Positions 4,726-9,892 of a DNA stretch of 12,734 nucleotides are shown here, in pieces. Position 1 is the stretch's first letter, and every line of letters begins with the position of its first letter. A program made the translations under genes and the position numbers. This stretch comes from Patescibacteria group bacterium (GTDB lineage Bacteria; Patescibacteriota; Microgenomatia; UBA1400; PJMF01). The stretch covers positions 1-12,734 of the forward strand of contig JAHIVL010000068.1 of assembly GCA_018816485.1 (NCBI GenBank), written 5' to 3'. The notes beneath the pieces are model-generated. The model was not told where the DNA came from and searched no databases. It saw only the letters and a list, made by a program, of their open reading frames with translations.

Positions 4726-7011
4726 ATGGATTTGCCTAACCTATTTTCAACAAATTCTGATAAAGATAATCAAGTAATGACTATTTTTATTCATTTGACT
4801 GATATTAAAATTCAGTCATTTTTACTTTCAATTTCGAACGAGGGAGTTAGAATTTTAGGAAAATCTAATGTTTCGAATTATGAGGGGGTTGATAATTGTT
4901 TGGTTAGAGTTGATGAAAGTTTACAACAACTTGGAAGGAAATCGGAAAAAGTAAGCTTGGTTATCTTTGGCCTGAATTATGCTTGGGTCAAAAAGGGTGA
5001 GGTTACCGAGGATAAAAATCCTCTATTAAAAAAGCTTACTGATGATTTAAGCCTGAAACCAATGGGTTTCATCATAATTTCTGAAGCTATTGTTCAGCAA
5101 AAGATTTCAAGTAACTCAATGTTCACAGGAATAATTGCGGTTTTTAGTGAGAAGAATTTAACTCTTTCATTAATTCATCAGGGAAAAGTTAAAGCAATAG
5201 AAACAGTGGGAAGATCATCAGATGGGAAAGGAGATTTCCTCGAAGGCTTAGCACGATTTTCAGCAAAATCAGAAAAAGAAGGTTTCTATTTGCCATCTAA
5301 AATAATTATGGCCTCACTGGATTTGGATGAGAAAGAACTCAAAAAACATCAACAATATATTTATGATTCCGATTGGGCAGTTCAAACTCAATTTTTGCAA
5401 CCTCCAACAGTAACGATTATACTTCAAAAAGATTATGAAGAAATGATTACTAAGGAAGCTGCGAAGGCTGTTGCATTGCAAAAAGGCATGACAAAAGCAG
5501 CGATGGCTGTTATTGCCACCAGAGACCTAGATGTCAAACAACCAACGGAGCTTGATAGTGATGAACTTGGTTTTAGCGAGGTTAATCCAGACCAGGATTC
5601 AGAATTAGAAGTTGCTACTAAGATTATAGATGATGCTGTTCTTGAGTCTCCAACTTCATTTGGTGTTCCAATTTCTACGAAAGAATTTGATAAGGAACTT
5701 GTTTCTGGTAGTGAAAGCAATCTTAAAGAACCAGATTTTGAGGATGATAGTGAGCTGGCAGTAGATGATCAAAGTTATGGAGAAACCAAGCATATCTTTG
5801 ATAAAAACAGATCTCACGATGATGTCGGTGCCAAAAAACACTATAAAAATTTCAGGCTTTATACTTTGGTTGGATTTATTGCTGGATTATTCGCCTTATT
5901 GGTTATTGGTTTTTTTGGAATTACAAATTCAGCAATAGCTGAAGTAGGCGTCGTTTTAGAAACAAAGTCAGTGTCTAAAGATTTAGAAATTACTTTAGAT
6001 ACGTCTATTTCAGAAACAAATAGTGAAAAATTAATTCTTGCTGCTGGCAAAATTTCAAAGACAGGTAAATCTGAGAGTTCAATGCAGACCACAGGAATCA
6101 CAATAGTAGGTGAGAAAGCCAAAGGTAAAGTTTTTATTTATAATAACTTAGTTGCTGCTGAAAAGTTGTTGACTAAAGGCACAATATTGAGTGCTGGAGA
6201 TGTCAAATTTGAGCTTGATGACGATGTAACAGTTCCTGCTGCGAGTTCTCCAAAACCAGGTGAGTTAGTACCTGGAAAAATTGAGGCATTTGTGACGGCA
6301 ACAAAAATCGGTGCAGATAGTAACATCGTTGAAAATGTAGAGTTGCTTGTGCTACCTTTCGATAAAAGTTCATACTATGCCGTTGTAATTGACGCTGATT
6401 TTATAGGTGGCTCGAGCAGAGAAGTAAAAGTCGTATCAGTAGAGGACAGAATAGAATTATTGACTGACTTAAAGAAAGAGATCATCGAAGAAATCAACAA
6501 AGAATTTCAGGATGATTCAGGAGATGGTGTTTATATTTTGCCATCTAAAAATATTGTTTCAGAGGAAGCAAGCTATAATTTTGAAGTTGGAAATGAAGCA
6601 GAATCATTATCTCTTACCTTAACCTTAGAAATTGAGACAATTAAATATACTTCTGAAGATTTAAAGCCTTTAGCTACTAAAGTTTTAGCTTCTGAAATAC
6701 CTGAAAATTATAAACTATTTGATGGTGATCCTCAAATTTTATCAGCTCCAACTGAAAATGATTTAGATACCTTAGATACTACGAAACCAGTAACTTTGTC
6801 TGCAAATATAAGCTCATTTGCAATTCCAATTATTTCTGAAGAAAAAATTAAAGGTGAAATTACAGGAAAATCTATTGATGAGGCAAGGTCGTTACTTGAA
6901 GCAAAAGACGAAATTAAAAGCGCTGAAATAATTATTAATCCTTCATTTGCTAGATTACTGATCAGAAAGATACCTGGAAAATTAGAAAAAATAAAGGTCG
7001 AGTTTAAATGA
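4726..7011 (+). CDS. Single-pass membrane protein: possible actin-like cytoplasmic half, baseplate-J-like outer half
   Basis: 761 residues from the ATG at 4726, or 744 from the ATG at 4777. Residues 18-235 alternate short beta strands and helices (MTIFIHLTDIKIQSFLLSIS; GIIAVFSEKNLTLSLIHQGK) in a way that recalls the actin/FtsA/PilM fold, without a clear ATP-binding motif. Residues 260-375 are an acidic, low-complexity linker. One membrane helix lies at about 378-400 (LYTLVGFIAGLFALLVIGFF). Outside it, residues 455-570 carry TTGITIVGEKAKGKVFIYNN and KGTILSAGDVKFELDDDVTV, the pattern of proteins annotated 'baseplate J-like' in CPR genomes. The end (ITGKSIDEARSLLEAKDEIK ... RKIPGKLEKIKVEF) is also typical of those proteins. 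Despite the name this is unlikely to be a phage part; a surface or envelope scaffold is more plausible. It overlaps the sortase gene by ATGA. Confidence 0.65.
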   Translation: MDLPNLFSTNSDKDNQVMTIFIHLTDIKIQSFLLSISNEGVRILGKSNVSNYEGVDNCLVRVDESLQQLGRKSEKVSLVIFGLNYAWVKKGEVTEDKNPLLKKLTDDLSLKPMGFIIISEAIVQQKISSNSMFTGIIAVFSEKNLTLSLIHQGKVKAIETVGRSSDGKGDFLEGLARFSAKSEKEGFYLPSKIIMASLDLDEKELKKHQQYIYDSDWAVQTQFLQPPTVTIILQKDYEEMITKEAAKAVALQKGMTKAAMAVIATRDLDVKQPTELDSDELGFSEVNPDQDSELEVATKIIDDAVLESPTSFGVPISTKEFDKELVSGSESNLKEPDFEDDSELAVDDQSYGETKHIFDKNRSHDDVGAKKHYKNFRLYTLVGFIAGLFALLVIGFFGITNSAIAEVGVVLETKSVSKDLEITLDTSISETNSEKLILAAGKISKTGKSESSMQTTGITIVGEKAKGKVFIYNNLVAAEKLLTKGTILSAGDVKFELDDDVTVPAASSPKPGELVPGKIEAFVTATKIGADSNIVENVELLVLPFDKSSYYAVVIDADFIGGSSREVKVVSVEDRIELLTDLKKEIIEEINKEFQDDSGDGVYILPSKNIVSEEASYNFEVGNEAESLSLTLTLEIETIKYTSEDLKPLATKVLASEIPENYKLFDGDPQILSAPTENDLDTLDTTKPVTLSANISSFAIPIISEEKIKGEITGKSIDEARSLLEAKDEIKSAEIIINPSFARLLIRKIPGKLEKIKVEFK

Positions 7012-7949
7012 AAACACAACCAAAGGCCGTTGTAATGCAGAGTGACATAATAGATCTTTACAGAAATGCACTTCGACAAGGCATAGAAATATCTAAAGTT
7101 GAGAAGAAAATTAATCGTCACTTAAAAAGAATAAGTGTCAGTGATCATATTGAAAATCAAGAGGATGAGTGGAGATCAGAAAACGAAAAGAAGCGGTTGC
7201 CTATAATTGTTAGAACAGGTGCGATGATGCTCCCAATACTTTTTTTGATAATTGGTTTTTATCTGGTTGGAAGTGCAGTTGTTCCAATTATTGGTTCATA
7301 TATCATTGTCGCTAAAGATGTGCAGATGACCAATCTCACTTCTCCGGTTCCTCAAGGACAGGTTATGGATGTTACACCCCTAGTTATTACTCAAAGTAAT
7401 AAACCAGACAAAGTTGATCGTGACTTAGAAATTATTAATGAAGAGTTAGATTACACCGATCTTTCGAATTGGTTTAGTTCAATCACACTACCTGAATTTG
7501 GTTTGCCAGAGTTAGATTACGATATTACTCAATACACAATTGATATTCCTAAGCTAAATATTACTAATGCTGTTGTAAGTGTTGGCGGAAACAACCTATA
7601 TGAGAATCTTATTGCTTTTAAGGGCACAGCTTTACCAGGCAGTCCGGGTTCACCAGTAATTTTTGGGCACTCAGTATTAAGACAATTTTACAATCCTAGT
7701 GAGAAAAATTCTCGTAGATATAATTCTATTTTTAGCACTATCATGACTTTAGAAACTGGTGATAAGATTTTCGTTACGTCTGGAGGAGTGAAGTATACAT
7801 ATGCGGTTTCACATAAGAAAGAAGTAAAGCCAGAGGATGTTTATATATTGACTCAAAAATATGATTCAAAGCAACTTAAGTTAGTCACCTGCACACCAGA
7901 GGGAACATATTTGCGTCGTGGAATCGTCACGGCTCAGCTGATAGAATAA
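7008..7949 (+). CDS. Sortase family transpeptidase, membrane anchored
   Basis: 313 residues. A cytoplasmic segment of about 65 charged residues precedes a hydrophobic stretch (about 66-101, with MMLPILFLIIGFYLVGSAVV). A spacer of some 75 residues follows, and the sortase barrel runs from about 175 to 313. The catalytic triad is visible: His221 in VIFGHS, Cys295 in LVTCTPEGT, and Arg304 in LRRGIV nine residues after the Cys. TALPGSPGSP just before the His is also typical. Sortases cleave a sorting signal on secreted proteins and join them to the wall or to each other. No LPxTG-like substrate is encoded in this window. The exact class cannot be fixed by eye, but TCTP followed by Arg fits housekeeping or class C-E types better than class A or B. 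The start overlaps the upstream stop (ATGA), so the two genes form one coupled operon. Confidence 0.92.
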   Translation: MKTQPKAVVMQSDIIDLYRNALRQGIEISKVEKKINRHLKRISVSDHIENQEDEWRSENEKKRLPIIVRTGAMMLPILFLIIGFYLVGSAVVPIIGSYIIVAKDVQMTNLTSPVPQGQVMDVTPLVITQSNKPDKVDRDLEIINEELDYTDLSNWFSSITLPEFGLPELDYDITQYTIDIPKLNITNAVVSVGGNNLYENLIAFKGTALPGSPGSPVIFGHSVLRQFYNPSEKNSRRYNSIFSTIMTLETGDKIFVTSGGVKYTYAVSHKKEVKPEDVYILTQKYDSKQLKLVTCTPEGTYLRRGIVTAQLIE

Positions 7950-7957
7950 GCGCGAGG

Positions 7958-8037
7958 TTTTTAAAATCAAACATATAAATCTTTCACATTTGGACAAGCC
8001 AAAAAGCGTTCAAGATTCATATGTTTGATTTTAAAAA
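7958..8037 (+). repeat. Nested hairpin element, copy A (26-bp outer stem, ACAAG loop)
   Basis: The outer arms are 7958-7983 and 8012-8037: 26 bases each, complementary at 25 of 26 positions; the exception, A7977 opposite C8018, would be a U-G pair in a minus-strand transcript. Between them is an inner hairpin TTTGG-ACAAG-CCAAA (7989-8003). It is flanked on the left by TCACA and on the right by AAGCGTTC. The element starts 8 bp after the sortase stop. It is not a normal intrinsic terminator: the stem is AT-rich and no T-run follows. It could still end transcription or protect the mRNA 3' end. It shares its loop and internal-loop plan with copies B and C. Confidence 0.8.
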
Positions 8038-8042
8038 TTATT

Positions 8043-8104
8043 GTAAGAACTAAATGAATAAACTCCTCTCGTTGGGACAAGCCCAAAAGGTTCGTAGTTT
8101 TTAC
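8043..8104 (+). repeat. Nested hairpin element, copy B
   Basis: The outer arms GTAAGAACTA (8043-8052) and TAGTTTTTAC (8095-8104) pair at all ten positions with one G-U. A tighter alternative pairs AAACT (8060-8064) with AGTTT (8096-8100). The inner hairpin is TTGGG-ACAAG-CCCAA (8072-8086), preceded by CCTCTCG and followed by AAGGTTCG. The loop ACAAG is identical to copy A while the inner stem differs by a compensated change. The outer stem is unrelated in sequence to that of A or C. Confidence 0.7.
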
Positions 8105-8128
8105 TATATTTTTAAATGATTCAATTTA

Positions 8129-8153
8129 ATAGGCCAAAAATTGTTTGTAGTTT
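8129..8153 (+). repeat. Possible decayed partial copy of the hairpin element
   Basis: GGCCAAAAATTGTTTGTAG (8132-8150) followed by TTT resembles the right half of copy B (GCCCAAAAGGTTCGTAGTTT), with two extra bases and several changes. The left half with the ACAAG loop is not recognisable. It may be a remnant of a duplication or chance similarity in AT-rich sequence. Confidence 0.25.
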
Positions 8154-8169
8154 AAATATCTATTTTTTA

Positions 8170-8256
8170 AAATTATCTAAGAATAAAATATTTGAACAGC
8201 GAACATTCAGGACTTGTTCCTGCGAGAGCTGTTAAAATATTTTATTCTTAGAATTT
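8170..8256 (-). repeat. Nested hairpin element, copy C, inverted orientation
   Basis: The outer arms 8177-8200 and 8228-8251 are complementary at 23 of 24 positions, and AAATT (8170-8174) with AATTT (8252-8256) extends them past a 2-base bulge. The inner hairpin read on the plus strand is CAGGA-CTTGT-TCCTG (8208-8222). CTTGT is the reverse complement of ACAAG, so on the minus strand it is CAGGA-ACAAG-TCCTG, with TCTCG before it and AATGTTCG after it, as in copy B. It lies 20 bp upstream of the ruvX start and covers the region where a ruvX promoter would be expected. Confidence 0.8.
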
Positions 8257-8276
8257 ATTATGATTATTAAATAACT

Positions 8277-8690
8277 ATGAACAATCCTGAAGACACAATA
8301 TTAGCAATTGATTTTGGGACCGTGAGGATTGGTTTAGCAATTTCTAGGTTTATTTTAGCAGAACCTCTTGAGATAATTTCTAATGATGATTCCAAATTTT
8401 TAAAAATTAAAGAAATTTGCATTGCGGAAGATGTGAAAAGAATTATTGTTGGTATGTCCGAGAATGAAATGGCAAAGAAAACTGAGGTTTTTGCAGATGA
8501 ACTTAGGGATGAAATTAAATCCGATTGGGAAAACAAGCCTGAGCTGGAATATATGGATGAGACCTTGAGTTCGCATTCAATTCACGAAAAAATGAAGTTT
8601 GCCAAAAAATCCAAAAGAAGTGCTGACATTGATCACTTGGCAGCAGCAGAATTTTTGCAGGAGTGGTTGGATGAAAATATAAAAGAATGA
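8277..8690 (+). CDS. ruvX: RuvX/YqgF family putative pre-16S rRNA nuclease / Holliday junction resolvase
   Basis: 137 residues, the usual length. The RNase H-like fold is visible in order: LAIDFGTVRIGLAIS (residues 9-23, with the first catalytic Asp), RIIVGMSENEM, FADELRDEI, YMDETLSS (with the conserved Glu/Thr), and DIDHLAAAEFLQEWL near the C-terminus with the last acidic residue. YqgF proteins take part in 16S rRNA 5'-end maturation, and some cleave branched DNA. Glycine-poor IIVGMSEN replaces the more common 'vVGLPln' but keeps the position. The gene ends 12 bp before mltG, forming a pair. The ATG at 8277 has no Shine-Dalgarno sequence. Confidence 0.92.
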   Translation: MNNPEDTILAIDFGTVRIGLAISRFILAEPLEIISNDDSKFLKIKEICIAEDVKRIIVGMSENEMAKKTEVFADELRDEIKSDWENKPELEYMDETLSSHSIHEKMKFAKKSKRSADIDHLAAAEFLQEWLDENIKE

Positions 8691-8702
8691 TTCAAAGGAA
8701 AT

Positions 8703-9686
8703 ATGTCAAAAAAATTATCTAAAAAAGCTACTATTTTAATTTCAGTTGCTTTGATTTTTACAGCTTTAGTTTTATTTTATGTAAGTTCACTTCTAAAACC
8801 CCTTGATGTTAACTCGACTGACGCTAGTCGTTTTGTTATTCCAAAGGGTCAGGCGATTTCAATTATTGGTCAAAGATTGCAAGAGGAAAAGCTTATTAAA
8901 AATGCATATGTATTTAGATTTGTTGTTGTTAAAGATAAACTAGTAAATAAAATCCAAGCAGGTTCATTTGATATTTCACCAAGTATGAGCGTGAGTGAAA
9001 TTGCCAATCATTTAACAATTGGTACAGAAGATATTTGGATTACTCTCCTCGAAGGTTGGCGTGTCGAAGAAATTGCCGAGAGCTTGGAAAGTCAAGACTT
9101 AGATCATTTCGACAAAGAAGAATTCTTAAATTTAGCAAAAGCAAGCGAGGGCATGCTTTACCCAGATACATATTTAATTCCTCGTGAGATGTCCAGTGAA
9201 GCAATCTATCGGTTATTATTAAATACATTTGAGAAAAAAGTTATTCAGGGACTTGCCAATGAGATTAAGACCTCAGATAGAGATTTTGATCAAGTTTTAA
9301 TTATGGCATCACTATTAGAACGAGAAGCTAAAACTTACGAACAGATGAGAAGAGTGGCAGGGATTTTATGGAATAGGATTGATATAGGTATGGCGTTACA
9401 AGTTGATGCAACTTTGCAGTATGCTAATGGTTATAATCAAATACAAAAAAAATGGTGGGCCATTCCAAGTTCAGAAGATAAAAAATTGAAATCTCCATTT
9501 AATACCTATTTAAATCTGGGACTCCCTCTAAAGGCTATCTCAAACCCAGGAATCAATGCAATAAAAGCAGCCCTAATGCCACTAGAATCTAATGATTTCT
9601 TCTATATTCATGCTAATGATGGTAGTATATATTACGCTTCAACTTTAGAAGCTCATAACGCAAATATAAATAAATACTTGCGTTAA
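8703..9686 (+). CDS. mltG: Endolytic murein transglycosylase MltG
   Basis: 327 residues. N-terminal membrane anchor (about 9-30), then a LysM-like/YceG N-terminal subdomain (VIPKGQAISIIGQRLQEEKL). LLEGWRVEEIAE and EGMLYPDTYLIP follow, both typical of the family. The catalytic region is MASLLEREAKTYEQMRRVAG with the expected active-site Glu at 206, followed by ILWNRIDIGMALQVDATLQY. The C-terminus has NTYLNLGLPLKAISNPG and ends in HNANINKYLR, as in other MltG proteins. MltG cuts new glycan strands at the outer face of the membrane and so sets their length. AAAGGA is well placed before the ATG. The final codons overlap the rpoB promoter. Confidence 0.95.
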   Translation: MSKKLSKKATILISVALIFTALVLFYVSSLLKPLDVNSTDASRFVIPKGQAISIIGQRLQEEKLIKNAYVFRFVVVKDKLVNKIQAGSFDISPSMSVSEIANHLTIGTEDIWITLLEGWRVEEIAESLESQDLDHFDKEEFLNLAKASEGMLYPDTYLIPREMSSEAIYRLLLNTFEKKVIQGLANEIKTSDRDFDQVLIMASLLEREAKTYEQMRRVAGILWNRIDIGMALQVDATLQYANGYNQIQKKWWAIPSSEDKKLKSPFNTYLNLGLPLKAISNPGINAIKAALMPLESNDFFYIHANDGSIYYASTLEAHNANINKYLR

Positions 9687-9706
9687 GGTGGATTTCTTGT
9701 TATAAT
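9678..9706 (+). promoter_or_regulatory. rpoB promoter with extended -10
   Basis: TTGCGT (9678-9683), 17 bp, TATAAT (9701-9706). The -10 is perfect and is preceded by TG in the extended -10 position (TGTTATAAT), which makes up for the moderate -35. The -35 lies in the last codons of mltG. Transcription should start near 9713, giving a leader of about 180 nt before rpoB. Confidence 0.75.
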
Positions 9707-9892
9707 TCTCAATTCAGTGTACAAAATAATAGTGGGGCTAAATTTCTTGAGTACCGTAACGTACGTCACTTCAGGTGTATTACTCTAAAAATATTAAGGG
9801 GAGCGACTTTTGTCAGTCTCTCCATTTTTTGTTTAAAAGCCAGATTAGCAGCTCATAACTAGATTAAACAAACTATATAGCAAGGGAGTTTC
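9707..9892 (+). promoter_or_regulatory. Long rpoB leader, possible attenuation region
   Basis: About 180 nt of untranslated leader. It contains an 8-bp palindrome ACGTACGT (9760-9767), GAGT/ACTC and ACC/GGT segments able to pair around it (9749-9785), and a terminator-like hairpin (9798-9830). A GTG frame at 9717-9788 would encode 23 residues but has no ribosome binding site or ATG. The last part carries GGGAG (9884-9888), the rpoB ribosome binding site. I do not recognise a known leader family, and it does not sit before rplJ as an L10 leader would. Confidence 0.45.
9798..9830 (+). terminator. Intrinsic-terminator-like hairpin inside the rpoB leader
   Basis: GGGGAG (9798-9803) pairs with CTCTCC (9818-9823), including one G-U, and GAC (9805-9807) pairs with GTC (9812-9814) around a TTTT loop. 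One base on the left and three on the right are bulged. Six T follow after one A (9825-9830). Transcription from the promoter at 9678-9706 must pass through it to reach rpoB, so it would act as a partial terminator or attenuator. Because of the bulges it may be leaky. Confidence 0.6.

Larger units (their letters stand above)
7950..8276. other. Non-coding, structure-rich gap between the sortase gene and ruvX
   Basis: 327 bp without a plausible protein gene on either strand. Almost all of it is occupied by three nested hairpin elements (7958-8037, 8043-8104, 8170-8256) and a possible decayed copy (8129-8153), described separately. No tRNA or CRISPR-like periodic array is present. ruvX lacks a Shine-Dalgarno sequence; a -10-like TATGAT (8259-8264) lies just after the third element without a good -35. 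Confidence 0.75.

Noticed and set aside
4726..7011. Prophage or phage tail remnant because of the baseplate-J-like domain
   Set aside because: No other phage gene is nearby, the protein has a TM helix, and this domain is common in non-phage CPR membrane proteins.
7958..8256. The hairpins as ordinary intrinsic terminators
   Set aside because: The stems are AT-rich, no T-run follows them, and they carry conserved internal loops that a simple terminator does not need.
7958..8256. Integron attC sites or a CRISPR array
   Set aside because: The R-box pair (GTTRRRY and RYYYAAC) at the arm ends is absent, no integrase is in view, repeats are not evenly spaced or direct, and the copies are in mixed orientation.
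7958..8256. Hammerhead-type or other known self-cleaving ribozyme
   Set aside because: The CUGANGA and GAAA core of hammerheads is missing on both strands, and I could not fit the twister or pistol consensus from memory.
9717..9788. A 23-codon leader peptide before rpoB
   Set aside because: GTG start without a ribosome binding site, no run of regulatory codons, and chance frames of this length are common.
9713..9830. Ribosomal protein L10 leader
   Set aside because: No rplJ/rplL follows, and the kink-turn-like features of that leader are not visible.
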